The notes under the pieces are model-generated. The model searched no databases. It was given only the letters and a program-made list of their open reading frames with translations, and was not told the DNA's origin. From assembly GCF_022048975.1 (NCBI RefSeq), contig NZ_JAKMHX010000004.1, positions 1 to 35,604 of the forward strand: a stretch of DNA of 35,604 bases, in the 5' to 3' direction. The position numbers and the translations under genes were made by a program. Source of the DNA: Sporosarcina cyprini (GTDB lineage Bacteria; Bacillota; Bacilli; Bacillales_A; Planococcaceae). Below, piece after piece: positions 17,019 to 31,182 of the stretch; the first letter of the stretch is position 1, and every line of letters starts with the position of its first letter.

Positions 17019-17459
17019 ATGAAAATCGCTATCTCTTCAGATCATGGCGGCAATCGGCTTCGCCAGGAAATTATGCAGTTGTTGAATGAATTGAATGTGG
17101 AATATGTGGATTATGGACCGGATTCCGATGCATCGGTGGATTATCCGGATTATGCTTCGCCTGTTGCCAATGGTGTGGCCAGCGGGGAATTTGACCGGGG
17201 CATTCTGATTTGCGGTACAGGGATCGGCATGTCGATTGCCGCAAATAAAGTGAAGGGCATCCGCTGTGCTTTGGTACATGACGTATTTAGTGCTAAAGCG
17301 ACGCGTGGCCATAATGATTCAAATATATTGGCGATGGGCGAGCGGGTCATCGGGGCTGGGCTGGCGAGGGAAATTGTCGCGACTTGGCTGGATACTCCAT
17401 TTGAAGGCGGGCGTCATGAACGGCGCATCGCGAAGCTTGCGGAATTAGAAGATAAATAA
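17019..17459 (+). CDS. rpiB: Ribose-5-phosphate isomerase B (RpiB/YwlF)
   Basis: This 146-residue enzyme interconverts ribose 5-phosphate and ribulose 5-phosphate in the pentose phosphate pathway; some family members act on allose 6-phosphate. Visible are the N-terminal SSDHGGNRLR with D8-H9, the catalytic-base cysteine C65 in GILICGTGIGMSI, and the conserved GHNDSN. ATG 17019 follows AAAAGAGGA. It lies 12 bases before ywlG, in the order rpiB-ywlG-glyA known from B. subtilis. The upstream region is occupied by repeat locus C and a T-rich stretch with no clear promoter. Confidence 0.95.
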   Translation: MKIAISSDHGGNRLRQEIMQLLNELNVEYVDYGPDSDASVDYPDYASPVANGVASGEFDRGILICGTGIGMSIAANKVKGIRCALVHDVFSAKATRGHNDSNILAMGERVIGAGLAREIVATWLDTPFEGGRHERRIAKLAELEDK

Positions 17460-17471
17460 GGCGGTGGAACA

Positions 17472-18041
17472 ATGGATGCATTGCATTTGTGGAAACTGCA
17501 GCTGGAACAGCTTTTAACGGAGTTTGAAGAACAGGCGAAACCGGTTCCGGGAACATTTTTTGTTGTCGGTTGCTCCACGTCCGAAATTGCGGGTAAGCGA
17601 ATTGGCACAGGCGGCGCATTGGAAGTGGCAGAGGCATTGTTTGCGCCACTGCAAGTTTTTGCGAAAAAACATCGCCTACACCTGGCTTTTCAAGGATGCG
17701 AGCATATTAACAGGGCCTTGACGATCGAACGCCAGGCTGCCGAAAGGTTTAATCTGGAGCCAGTATCAGTCATTCCTGTCATCCATGCAGGCGGCTCTAT
17801 GTCCGCTTATGCATTTGAACATTTGGAAGACGCAGTCGCTGTGGAATCCGTTCGGGCGAATGCGGGGATCGATATTGGCCAGACGCTCATCGGCATGCAC
17901 TTAAAACCGGTCGCTGTTCCGATCCGGACTTCGATTAAAACAATCGGAGATGCTGTCGTGACGGCTGCGACGACTCGCCCAAAATTAATTGGCGGCGAGC
18001 GGGCGGTTTATAAAAGAAGCGACTTGGAAGAGAACTGTTAA
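17472..18041 (+). CDS. ywlG: UPF0340/DUF436 family protein YwlG
   Basis: This 189-residue cytosolic protein is of the conserved UPF0340 family, whose biochemical role is not established. Family features include the glycine-rich GCSTSEIAGKRIGTGGA near residues 34-51, the FQGCEHINRAL segment and the C-terminal ARPKLIGGERAVY-like end (here TRPKLIGGERAVYKRSD). ATG 17472 follows GGCGGTGG. It sits 12 bases after rpiB, so the two are likely co-transcribed. A strongly structured noncoding stretch begins 13 bases after its stop and leads to glyA. Confidence 0.9.
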   Translation: MDALHLWKLQLEQLLTEFEEQAKPVPGTFFVVGCSTSEIAGKRIGTGGALEVAEALFAPLQVFAKKHRLHLAFQGCEHINRALTIERQAAERFNLEPVSVIPVIHAGGSMSAYAFEHLEDAVAVESVRANAGIDIGQTLIGMHLKPVAVPIRTSIKTIGDAVVTAATTRPKLIGGERAVYKRSDLEENC

Positions 18042-18054
18042 GGTACTAATAAAA

Positions 18055-18386
18055 CCAGGTGTTCCTTTCCGCCAATAGCGGAAGGGAGACTTGGCATTGA
18101 TTAGGCACCTGGATGATACTCGGCCAAGCACTCATAAATTCGTAATAGAACGATATGAAGATGTGAACTCTAAGGGCCAACTGTGAACTACGAAAGGGCT
18201 GCTAGACTTCCATCAGGCTACATAATTCTAAGCAAAACCTTTACAGCAATAACTAAAAATGAAACCAAGCGAACCTTTCCATCTGGAGCGAAAGGGACGC
18301 TCGGCTTCGGTAGGGATGCCTGCTTTGTTATAAGGCCAGGCACTTCACCGGGCATATATAAATTTGAGGCAAAGGGGAAATGACAC
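18055..18386 (+). ncRNA. Candidate structured RNA / leader upstream of glyA
   Basis: CCAGGTG (18055-18061) pairs with CACCTGG (18106-18112) and encloses a hairpin CCTTTCCGC/GCGGAAGGG (18064-18072, 18078-18086). CTTGGC (18090-18095) can pair with GCCAAG (18123-18128), interleaved with the outer stem as in a pseudoknot or switch. Later helices are GAGCG/CGCTC (18286-18302) and TGCCTG/CAGGCA (18317-18342). No class is recognised: the conserved bases of ZTP, THF and SAM riboswitches are not evident. A 66-codon frame here has no ribosome site. Confidence 0.45.
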
Positions 18387-19640
18387 ATGGATTTGAGCAA
18401 TGTGAAGCGTGAAGATGCGGCGGTTTTTGAGGCGATTATGGCTGAGAAGAAACGCCAGAATGCTAATATCGAATTGATTGCATCCGAGAACTTTGTTACA
18501 GAAGCAGTCATGGAAGCGCAAGGCTCCTATTTGACGAACAAGTATGCAGAAGGCTATCCGGGCAAGCGTTATTATGGCGGATGTGAGCATGTCGACGTTG
18601 TGGAGAATATCGCTCGTGACCGTCTGAAAGAAATTTTTGGCGCTGCTTATGCGAACGTGCAAGCCCACTCCGGTGCACAGGCGAATATGGCTGTTTATTT
18701 CACAGTTCTTGAGCCGGGCGATACAGTGCTTGGCATGAACTTGTCCCATGGCGGACACTTGACGCACGGAAGCCCGGTTAACTTCTCCGGTATTCTTTAT
18801 AACTTTGTGGAGTACGGTGTCAGCAAGGAAGATGAGCGCATCGACTACGAAGATGTACGTCAAAAAGCGCTAGAGCACAAGCCGAAGATGATTGTGGCTG
18901 GAGCGAGTGCATACCCTCGCGAAATCGATTTTGCGAAATTCCGTGAGATTGCCGATGAAGTGGGTGCGTATCTCATGGTGGATATGGCGCATATCGCGGG
19001 TCTAGTAGCAGCTGGAGAGCATCCAAATCCAGTGCCTCATGCTCATTTTGTTACATCGACAACACACAAAACATTGCGTGGACCACGTGGCGGCTTGATT
19101 TTGGTCAATGAAGAATTTGCAGAGCAGTTCGGACGTAAAATTGACAAGACGATTTTCCCTGGTATTCAAGGCGGCCCGCTCATGCATGTCATTGCGGCGA
19201 AAGCGGTGGCTTTCGGTGAAGCATTGAAACCTGAGTTCAAAACATACATCCAGCAAGTGAAGAAAAATGCGCATGCGTTAGCTGAAGGGTTATTGGCAGA
19301 AGGAGTCGATATCGTTTCCGGCGGTACGGACAATCACCTATTGCTCATCAATCTGAAATCACTCGGCATCACTGGAAAAGTGGCAGAACATGTCTTGGAC
19401 GACGTCGGCATTACTGTGAATAAAAACACAATTCCGTTTGACACGGAAAGTCCATTCGTTACATCTGGTATCCGTATCGGTACACCGGCGGTTACAACTC
19501 GTGGCTTTAAAGAAGAAGAAATGAAGGAAGTTGCTGCTATCATTGCGAAGCTTCTGAAAAACCATGAAGACGAGGCTGTAAAAGAAGAAGTGAAGCAACG
19601 TGTTGCAGCATTGACAGACCGTTTCCCACTATATAAATAA
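18387..19640 (+). CDS. glyA: Serine hydroxymethyltransferase
   Basis: This 417-residue PLP enzyme converts serine and tetrahydrofolate to glycine and 5,10-methylene-tetrahydrofolate, the main source of one-carbon units. Visible are the N-terminal [14 protein letters not shown], the [12 protein letters not shown] cofactor-pocket region, [14 protein letters not shown], and the PLP lysine K228 in [17 protein letters not shown] 18387 follows AAAGGGGA. It is preceded by a 345-base noncoding stretch with paired segments and followed by a strong terminator. Order ywlG-glyA-upp is conserved with B. subtilis. Confidence 0.97.
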   Translation: MDLSNVKREDAAVFEAIMAEKKRQNANIELIASENFVTEAVMEAQGSYLTNKYAEGYPGKRYYGGCEHVDVVENIARDRLKEIFGAAYANVQAHSGAQANMAVYFTVLEPGDTVLGMNLSHGGHLTHGSPVNFSGILYNFVEYGVSKEDERIDYEDVRQKALEHKPKMIVAGASAYPREIDFAKFREIADEVGAYLMVDMAHIAGLVAAGEHPNPVPHAHFVTSTTHKTLRGPRGGLILVNEEFAEQFGRKIDKTIFPGIQGGPLMHVIAAKAVAFGEALKPEFKTYIQQVKKNAHALAEGLLAEGVDIVSGGTDNHLLLINLKSLGITGKVAEHVLDDVGITVNKNTIPFDTESPFVTSGIRIGTPAVTTRGFKEEEMKEVAAIIAKLLKNHEDEAVKEEVKQRVAALTDRFPLYK

Positions 19641-19649
19641 TCCATGCGA

Positions 19650-19676
19650 CAAGCCGCCCCTGAGCGGCTTGTTTTC
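19650..19676 (+). terminator. Intrinsic terminator after glyA
   Basis: CAAGCCGC, loop CCCTGA and GCGGCTTG form a perfect 8-bp stem, followed by TTTTCATTTT. It begins 9 bases past the glyA stop. Confidence 0.93.
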
Positions 19677-19850
19677 ATTTTCTTGAAACCAAATCAAAAA
19701 TTTCCAACCAAGCAAGCAACCCAATTCATATTCTTTCCGTCCTACTAAATGAAGAGCGAAAAAACGACAAATTCAGTCGATAAACGCAATTGGCGCATGG
19801 CATTGGATCGGCGGAGGAATGCTCAAATAATTCTACATTCATGAACTTTA

Positions 19851-19898
19851 ACAAAGCGCTTGCTGACAATGCCTCTTGGCGGAGGTTTCTGTTATAAT
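19851..19898 (+). promoter_or_regulatory. upp promoter with extended -10 and a CcpA-like upstream site
   Basis: TATAAT at 19893-19898 is preceded by TG one base upstream (extended -10); the -35 position is poor. ACAAAGCGCTTGCT at 19851-19864 matches 12 of 14 positions of a catabolite-responsive element pattern (TGWAARCGYTWNCW), which could be a CcpA site. The promoter call is firmer than the operator call. Confidence 0.5.
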
Positions 19899-19928
19899 GT
19901 ACAGGACATTCGAAAAGGAGCGATTTAT

Positions 19929-20558
19929 ATGGCGAAAGTACACGTTTTTGATCACCCGCTCATTCAGCACAAATTGACACATATCCGGGACGTAAATACC
20001 GGAACAAAAGAATTCCGCGAGCTTGTTGATGAAGTGGCGACGTTGATGGCGTATGAAATTACACGCGACTTGCCATTGGATGAGGTGGAAGTGGAAACGC
20101 CGGTCCGCATGGCGAAATCGAAGGTGCTGGCAGGAAAGAAGCTCGGTATCGTTCCGATTTTACGGGCAGGCATCGGGATGGTGGATGGCATTCTGAAATT
20201 GATTCCAGCCGCGAAGGTGGGTCATATCGGTCTGTTCCGCGATCCGGAAACTTTGCAGCCGCATGAGTATTTTGTGAAATTGCCATCTGACGTATCAGAG
20301 CGCGAATTCATCGTTGTGGATCCGATGCTGGCAACAGGAGGAACTGCTGTGGAAGCAGTCAATTCCTTAAAGAAACGCGGTGCGAAGAACATCCGGTTCA
20401 TGTGCCTGATTGCTGCACCGGAAGGCGTCGAGATCTTTACGGAAGCCCATCCTGATGTGGACGTTTATATCGCTGCACTTGATGAAAAATTGAATGAAAA
20501 AGGATATATCGTTCCAGGTTTAGGAGACGCTGGCGATCGACTCTTCGGAACGAAATAA
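19929..20558 (+). CDS. upp: Uracil phosphoribosyltransferase
   Basis: This 209-residue enzyme salvages uracil to UMP using PRPP. The PRPP-binding loop is [15 protein letters not shown], and the C-terminal uracil-binding region reads [21 protein letters not shown] 19929 follows AAAAGGAG; the longer frame from 19860 runs through the promoter and is not used. It ends 10 bases before mnaA, with which it is probably co-transcribed, an arrangement also seen in staphylococci. Confidence 0.97.
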   Translation: MAKVHVFDHPLIQHKLTHIRDVNTGTKEFRELVDEVATLMAYEITRDLPLDEVEVETPVRMAKSKVLAGKKLGIVPILRAGIGMVDGILKLIPAAKVGHIGLFRDPETLQPHEYFVKLPSDVSEREFIVVDPMLATGGTAVEAVNSLKKRGAKNIRFMCLIAAPEGVEIFTEAHPDVDVYIAALDEKLNEKGYIVPGLGDAGDRLFGTK

Positions 20559-20568
20559 CGGGGAAGGC

Positions 20569-21699
20569 GTGAGTGGTTTGACACGGAAATGGAAAGTGAT
20601 GACGATCTTCGGAACTCGTCCCGAAGCGATCAAAATGGCACCGCTTGTACTGGAATTGGAAAAGCATACGGAGGATATCGAATCGATTGTCACCGTAACG
20701 GCGCAGCATCGCCAAATGCTTGACCAGGTACTTCATACATTCGGCATTACGCCGGATTATGATCTGAATATCATGAAGGAGCGCCAAACGCTAGTCGATG
20801 TCGCGACGCGAGGATTGGAAGGTCTTGACCAAATCATGAAGGAAGCGCAGCCGGATATCGTGCTCGTTCATGGAGATACTTCGACCACGTTTATTGGCAG
20901 TTTGGCGGCCTTCTACAATCGGATCGCGGTCGGCCATGTCGAGGCCGGTTTGCGGACTGGGAATAAATTCTCGCCGTATCCGGAGGAGATGAACCGGCAA
21001 TTGACTGGTGTGCTGGCGGATCTTCATTTTGCACCGACTGAACAATCGGCTCGCAATTTGCTGAATGAAGGCAAGCTGGAAGACCGGATCTTCATTACCG
21101 GAAATACGGCCATCGACGCACTGCAGACGACAGTGAAAGAAGAATACCATCATCCGATTTTTGATAAAATCGGCGACGATCGTCTTATCCTGCTCACGGC
21201 CCACCGCCGGGAAAACCTTGGAGAACCGATGCGCAACATGTTCCGCGCCATCATTCGCCTGCTTGAAAAACACGACGACATTCAGGTCATCTATCCAATT
21301 CATATGAATCCGGCTGTCCGTGAAGTGGCACAGGAAATACTTGCGGATAACGAGCGCGTCCATTTGATTGAACCGCTTGAAGTATTGGACTTCCACAATT
21401 TTGCGGCACGGTCTCATATCATCTTGACGGATTCAGGCGGCATCCAAGAAGAAGCGCCGTCCCTCGGTAAACCGGTCATTGTCCTTCGGGATACGACGGA
21501 ACGGCCGGAGGGCATCGCGGCAGGTACGTTGAAGCTTGCCGGAACCGATGAAGAAGCGATCTTTGAATTGACAGATGCTTTGCTTTCGGACGAAGAGGAG
21601 TATGCGAAAATGGCGAAAGCGTCCAATCCTTATGGAGATGGACAGGCTTCAAAGCGGATTGTCGAGGCGTTGAAAGGGTATTTATCCTCGATTGAATAA
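20569..21699 (+). CDS. mnaA: UDP-N-acetylglucosamine 2-epimerase (non-hydrolysing)
   Basis: This 376-residue enzyme interconverts UDP-GlcNAc and UDP-ManNAc, supplying ManNAc for teichoic-acid linkage units. Family signatures are TIFGTRPEAIKMAPL, TAQHRQMLDQVL, VLVHGDTSTTF, the acidic VGHVEAGLRTG and EEMNRQL, LTAHRRENLGEP and LTDSGGIQEEAPSLGKP. The start is uncertain: GTG 20569 is close to GGGGAAGG, while TTG 20578 has better spacing and would give MTRKWKVMTIFG, nearer the B. subtilis N-terminus. It follows upp by 10 bases. A structured stretch and terminator follow. Confidence 0.95.
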   Translation: MSGLTRKWKVMTIFGTRPEAIKMAPLVLELEKHTEDIESIVTVTAQHRQMLDQVLHTFGITPDYDLNIMKERQTLVDVATRGLEGLDQIMKEAQPDIVLVHGDTSTTFIGSLAAFYNRIAVGHVEAGLRTGNKFSPYPEEMNRQLTGVLADLHFAPTEQSARNLLNEGKLEDRIFITGNTAIDALQTTVKEEYHHPIFDKIGDDRLILLTAHRRENLGEPMRNMFRAIIRLLEKHDDIQVIYPIHMNPAVREVAQEILADNERVHLIEPLEVLDFHNFAARSHIILTDSGGIQEEAPSLGKPVIVLRDTTERPEGIAAGTLKLAGTDEEAIFELTDALLSDEEEYAKMAKASNPYGDGQASKRIVEALKGYLSSIE

Positions 21700-21709
21700 A
21701 ATCGGGGAG

Positions 21710-21885
21710 GGTCTATCATAGACCTACCTAGTCAGTATAGAATTTGGAATCGCTCGGCATGCAGGGGAGGCGACAGCTGCCTTCCAGTTTCGCAGCAGCG
21801 ATTTTCACTGCAGCTGAAAATGCGCGCAGGTTACTAAGAGATTCCATAAAAACTGGGATTGTCCTACCACGGACAATCCTTTTTT
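21710..21885 (+). ncRNA. Structured 3' region of mnaA ending in an intrinsic terminator
   Basis: The palindrome GGTCTAT-C-ATAGACC (21710-21724) is followed by GGAGGC/GCCTTCC (about 21767-21785), ATTTTCA/TGAAAAT (21801-21807, 21815-21821) and a strong terminator: GGGATTGTCC, loop TACCAC, GGACAATCCT, then TTTTT (21855-21885). The terminator call is firm. The 145 bases of hairpins between the stop and the terminator could be a small RNA cut from, or made independently of, the upp-mnaA message. Confidence 0.55.
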
Positions 21886-22193
21886 AATTCACGAAATTTG
21901 GGGTATAGGTGTGTAAGAAGGTGGATGGCGGATGGCTGGAGCAGGAATGCTTATCCTTCGCTGTTTGTGAACAGACTTCACCCAGCTTGCATTCTGATTT
22001 CAGAAAAATATGAACTGAGAAAGATAGTTTTCGAACGGCAGCGCAAGGCGGGTGCAGGGGTTGCTTGAATTATCGATTTCCTATTGATGGTAGATTCCAT
22101 GACAGTCCATCAGATGAAGGGAGCTATTTAATAGGAAGAGATGGTCTGCGTGCCGGTACTATGCAACGGGGTTCAGATGAAATGCAAAGTTCC
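21886..22193. other. Intergenic stretch before the DedA leader
   Basis: I see no gene or clear promoter. A 69-codon open frame (21859-22068) starts inside the upstream terminator and lacks a ribosome site. The 3' part may belong to the structured leader that follows. Confidence 0.4.
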
Positions 22194-22297
22194 CTTATGC
22201 GGACGCGGTCCCTTTAGGCCGGGAGGCGAACCGCAGATGAAGCCGGCAGCATAAGATAGAAGTCTACTCACCTCGTAAAGTTCGGTGGGGGGAGGTG
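22194..22297 (+). promoter_or_regulatory. Structured leader of the DedA gene with a hidden ribosome site
   Basis: CTTATGC (22194-22200) pairs with GCATAAG (22249-22255). Inside, GCGGT (22205-22209) can pair with ACCGC (22230-22234), and GCCGG (22218-22222) with CCGGC (22243-22247), an interleaved pair. Downstream, CACCTC (22269-22274) pairs with GAGGTG (22292-22297), the Shine-Dalgarno region of the DedA gene. A closed domain followed by an SD/anti-SD hairpin is the layout of a translational riboswitch. No known class is recognised. Confidence 0.45.
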
Positions 22298-22302
22298 TTC
22301 CT

Positions 22303-22905
22303 ATGTCCATGGATGTAGTTGAAGCATACATCGTCCAATACGGTTATATCGTCATTTTTATCGCTTTGTTTTTTGGAATTGTCGGTATTCCGGCTCCGGA
22401 GGAATCGTTTTTATTCCTGATCGGTATGATGGCGGCCAGCAGTCAGCTGCATGTTGCAACAAGCAGTCTCGCTGCAGTGGCGGGTGCGGGGACGGGAATG
22501 GTCATCGCTTATTTGGCAGGACGTTTTTTCGGCATGGCGCTGATCCGGAAGTTTGGTAAATATATCGGTCTGACCGAAGAGAAAGTGGCAGTTTTTCAGG
22601 GGAAGTTTCGAAAAAGGGCTGTCTGGACGGTGTTTTTAGGATTTTTCTTACCTGGCTTGCGTCAAGCGAGCCCCTACATTGCCGGCATGATGAAAATGGA
22701 AGGCAAACAATTTATCTTGATCTCTATTATAGGTGCCATTACATGGGTCGGATTTTATTTCGGCCTCGGAATCCTCTCCGCAACCTATTTGCCAATAAAA
22801 GCAGAATATGTACCTTTTATCGGTCTTGCTTTAATACTTATCTTACTCATCCAACTGATCCGCACAGCTTATAAGAAAAAAAGGAATGGAGGTGCCTCAA
22901 CTTGA
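22303..22905 (+). CDS. DedA family membrane protein
   Basis: This 200-residue membrane protein is of the DedA/SNARE-associated family. Members support membrane homeostasis, and some act as flippases for undecaprenyl phosphate or phospholipids. Visible features are the N-terminal helix, the re-entrant-loop motif GIVGIPAPEES near residues 25-35, and FLPGLRQASPYIAGMMKM, the second family motif with its conserved arginine and proline. ATG 22303 is 7 bases after GGAGG; ATG 22309 is an alternative. It overlaps the following glycosyltransferase gene by 3 bases, so both are translationally coupled. B. subtilis YkoX is a related protein. A structured leader precedes it. Confidence 0.9.
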   Translation: MSMDVVEAYIVQYGYIVIFIALFFGIVGIPAPEESFLFLIGMMAASSQLHVATSSLAAVAGAGTGMVIAYLAGRFFGMALIRKFGKYIGLTEEKVAVFQGKFRKRAVWTVFLGFFLPGLRQASPYIAGMMKMEGKQFILISIIGAITWVGFYFGLGILSATYLPIKAEYVPFIGLALILILLIQLIRTAYKKKRNGGAST

Positions 22906-24086
22906 AAATTGTTATTTTTCCTTTTTTCCGTTTCCCTTCCGGTCATTCGAAGGTGGCGGAGGCAATCGAGGAACGGATACTGGACATGTATCCGGGAGCC
23001 ACTTTGAAAACAGTCGATTTCTTAACGTATTGCAACGGCTTGCTTGGAAAATTTGTCTCCTCCTTCTACATGAAAATGATCAATACAACTCCGGAATTTT
23101 ATCAAAAGGCGTACCGTTTTTTTATTATGAACGAGCAAAATGGCGGAAAGAAACATGTTCGCCGTTTCTCCCCCCTGTATTTCGAAAGGAAGATGCGCAG
23201 TTTGATTGAAGAAGAGGAGCCGGATCTATTGGTGTTCACCCATTCCTTCCCGTCGAGCATCTATGGCAGACTTGTCCGCAAACGGAAAATATCGAGCATT
23301 CCTGCCATTAACGCGTACACGGACTTTTTTCTGAATGATGTATGGGCGAAATCGGAAGTCATGTATCATTTTGTACCGCATACCGGCGTCCGGGACACGC
23401 TAATGGAAACATACGGAGTGCCCGAGGGGAATATTTTTGTCACTGGCATTCCGGTCAAGAAGATCTTTAAAAGCCATTTGCGCCGGCGCAGCCTGCCGCT
23501 TCGTCACATGCTCGTGGCAGGAGGGAATACGGGGTTATTCGATATCGAATCGATCGCTTCACTGGTGAATGCATTTCCGGATATCCATTTTACCTTACTA
23601 TGCGGGCGCAACGCCGAATACAAGCAGCGGCTTGAGCACTTCGGCTTCACGAATGTAACGGTGAAAGGGTATATCGAAAGCTGCGAGGAAATGAATTTCT
23701 TATATGAGCAGGCGGACGCCATTTTAACGAAGCCTGGCGGGGTGACGATTGCCGAATCGCTCTATAAGAGAATCCCGATTATGATTTGCAATCATCTTCC
23801 AGGACAGGAGCAGATCAATTTACAGCACTTGACGGAAAGCGGTGTGGCCATTGCTATCAACGATGGGAACAACGTGTCGGAGCTGTTGACGGACACAGTA
23901 CAGTTTGAACAGATGATGGAGAAGATGGATACCTATGTCGACCGGTTGAATTCAGATGTCGAAGGGGCGCTTGAGCAGGTAATCCAGAGAGAATTCACAA
24001 AACGCGTCGTTCCGTACTACAAGCCGTGGGATTGGCATACGGGCATGACAGGAATGAAAAGAATACCGCGGCAACTGCAACGATGA
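22902..24086 (+). CDS. GT28-type glycosyltransferase (MGDG synthase / UgtP / YkoN-like)
   Basis: This 394-residue protein has the two-domain GT-B fold of monogalactosyldiacylglycerol synthase and diacylglycerol glucosyltransferases. The N-terminal domain opens with FRFPSGHSKVAEAI, the acceptor-domain motif. The C-terminal nucleotide-sugar domain has LVAGGNTGLFDIESI, LLCGRN, VKGYIESCEEMNFLYEQADAILTKPGGVTIAESL and LPGQEQIN. It probably glycosylates a membrane lipid, but sugar and acceptor are not known. It starts with TTG at 22902 over the stop of the DedA gene, after GGAGGTG. Pairing with DedA suggests a shared role in membrane lipid or carrier-lipid handling. Confidence 0.88.
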   Translation: MKIVIFPFFRFPSGHSKVAEAIEERILDMYPGATLKTVDFLTYCNGLLGKFVSSFYMKMINTTPEFYQKAYRFFIMNEQNGGKKHVRRFSPLYFERKMRSLIEEEEPDLLVFTHSFPSSIYGRLVRKRKISSIPAINAYTDFFLNDVWAKSEVMYHFVPHTGVRDTLMETYGVPEGNIFVTGIPVKKIFKSHLRRRSLPLRHMLVAGGNTGLFDIESIASLVNAFPDIHFTLLCGRNAEYKQRLEHFGFTNVTVKGYIESCEEMNFLYEQADAILTKPGGVTIAESLYKRIPIMICNHLPGQEQINLQHLTESGVAIAINDGNNVSELLTDTVQFEQMMEKMDTYVDRLNSDVEGALEQVIQREFTKRVVPYYKPWDWHTGMTGMKRIPRQLQR

Positions 24087-24120
24087 GACGAAGGGATCCA
24101 GCCGATTCCTTCGTCTTTTC
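24086..24120 (+). terminator. Intrinsic terminator after the glycosyltransferase gene
   Basis: AGACGAAGG and CCTTCGTCT pair over 9 bp, followed by TTTTC. The stem begins at the stop codon itself. Confidence 0.88.
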
Positions 24121-24244
24121 AATGGATTCTCATGGGAATGGTGTCTAGGGGAATCTCTTATAAAATGCAACTTTTTTTTGCTAAAACAAATATGTCGATT
24201 GTTTGACAATAAGAAGAGTTTGTGAAGAATTTCACGGGAATCAA

Positions 24245-24273
24245 TTGACATCAAAATGCCCCTATTGTATGCT
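24245..24273 (+). promoter_or_regulatory. Sigma-A promoter of the atp operon
   Basis: A consensus TTGACA (24245-24250), a 17-bp spacer and TATGCT (24268-24273). Transcription would start near 24280, giving a leader of about 330 bases before atpI. A second TTGACA lies near 24205 with a weak -10. Confidence 0.75.
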
Positions 24274-24279
24274 AACAAA

Positions 24280-24609
24280 GGGTAAGAATGATAGGGATTC
24301 GTACATATGTTGAGCGGAATTGCCATCCAATCGGGTGGATTCTATCATCCTTGCACTGGATGCCAAATCGTTCGTTATTCGCTTCGTCACGTCTGCGTGA
24401 ATAGCAACGTGTCCAGGTGAATCGAAATTGGCGATTCAATTTACTTAACTTACAGGTTCCGGCCTTTATTCGGAGTCCTAGCGTTGGTACAAGCTTGGCG
24501 GATCCGATCCCCCAAGCATCACACATCCACACACCCTGTTCCGTCGGTATGCCGCATGGCCATTGCCAAAATTACATCCAAAATAATAAAACCGGGAGAA
24601 TCACCTATC
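24280..24609 (+). promoter_or_regulatory. Long untranslated leader of the atp operon
   Basis: There is no supported gene between the promoter and atpI. Hairpins include GAATCG/CGATTC (24419-24437) and GCTTGG/CCAAGC with an inner helix (24493-24517). Open frames running into atpI from upstream lack ribosome sites. No recognised regulatory RNA class. Confidence 0.45.
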
Positions 24610-24981
24610 ATGCATACGCTGCGAGAAATCTTTATAAGACAAAAGAAGGCTCTCTTTTTTTTGCTCGCTTTGTTTATGTTAGGATGGTTTTTTACTGACG
24701 TAAAGACAATTTTTGCGGGTTTAATTCTCGGTTCGCTATTAGGATTGTATAATTTTTGGATACTTGTCCGTAGAATGGAAAGATTTGATCGTTCTATAAC
24801 GGAAGGAAAGGGAAGAAGCTCGCTTGGGACGCCTTTGCGTTTCGCGTCCGGAGTTGCGGCGGCGGCCATTGCGCTTGCCATGCCCGAAACATTCAATCTG
24901 ATCGGTACGGTGATCGGCCTTATGATCCCTTATGCCTGGTTGCTGATTGATAGGATACTATTTCACGCAAAGAATCCTTAA
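24610..24981 (+). CDS. atpI: ATP synthase subunit I (AtpI)
   Basis: This 123-residue membrane protein is encoded first in most bacterial atp operons; it helps assemble the c-ring and has been linked to magnesium supply. Four hydrophobic segments are visible (about 14-28, 33-51, 77-92, 97-115). ATG 24610 lies 9 bases after GGGAGA; the longer frame from 24484 runs through the leader and would add 42 unlikely residues. It ends 29 bases before atpB. The sequence is poorly conserved, as usual for AtpI, so position supports the call more than motifs do. Confidence 0.88.
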   Translation: MHTLREIFIRQKKALFFLLALFMLGWFFTDVKTIFAGLILGSLLGLYNFWILVRRMERFDRSITEGKGRSSLGTPLRFASGVAAAAIALAMPETFNLIGTVIGLMIPYAWLLIDRILFHAKNP

Positions 24982-24986
24982 TCTGA

Positions 24987-25721
<735 letters not shown>

Positions 25722-25764
25722 ACATATATAACCCGGGCAACGGGAGCAAAAACATACTATTTAA

Positions 25765-26010
<246 letters not shown>

Positions 26011-26030
26011 GAATAGGTCCATACTATTTA

Positions 26031-26064
26031 AATGGCGAAGTACGCTAGTTTGTCCTTCGCCATT
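26031..26064 (+). other. Intercistronic hairpin between atpE and atpF
   Basis: AATGGCGAAG and CTTCGCCATT form a perfect 10-bp stem with a 14-base loop and only CATTTATG after it, so it is a weak terminator at most. Such hairpins can stabilise the upstream message, here raising atpE over the following genes. Confidence 0.75.
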
Positions 26065-26148
26065 CATTTATGTCGCTCGGCGGCAGTTGAAATTGAAAAT
26101 AAAGAATTAGTGTTCTTTCTATAACGAATCGAAATGAAAAAGTTATAA

Positions 26149-27260
<1,112 letters not shown>

Positions 27261-27272
27261 TCTGAATTTTGA

Positions 27273-28796
<1,524 letters not shown>

Positions 28797-28830
28797 TTGA
28801 TTCTCGGGTTTTGATCTAAATAAACGATAA

Positions 28831-31158
<2,328 letters not shown>

Positions 31159-31182
31159 TAAAAGGGTTCAGGAGGGAATAAA

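Noticed and set aside
18183..18383. 66-residue ORF before glyA
   Set aside because: No ribosome site; it lies within a strongly paired stretch and its product matches nothing known to me.
21859..22068. 69-residue ORF after mnaA
   Set aside because: Its start lies inside the mnaA terminator and it lacks a ribosome site.
22160..22260. Cobalamin riboswitch before the DedA gene
   Set aside because: GCGGTCCC and GGGAGGCGAA looked similar to parts of the class, but the conserved GCCACTG core and B12-box are missing.
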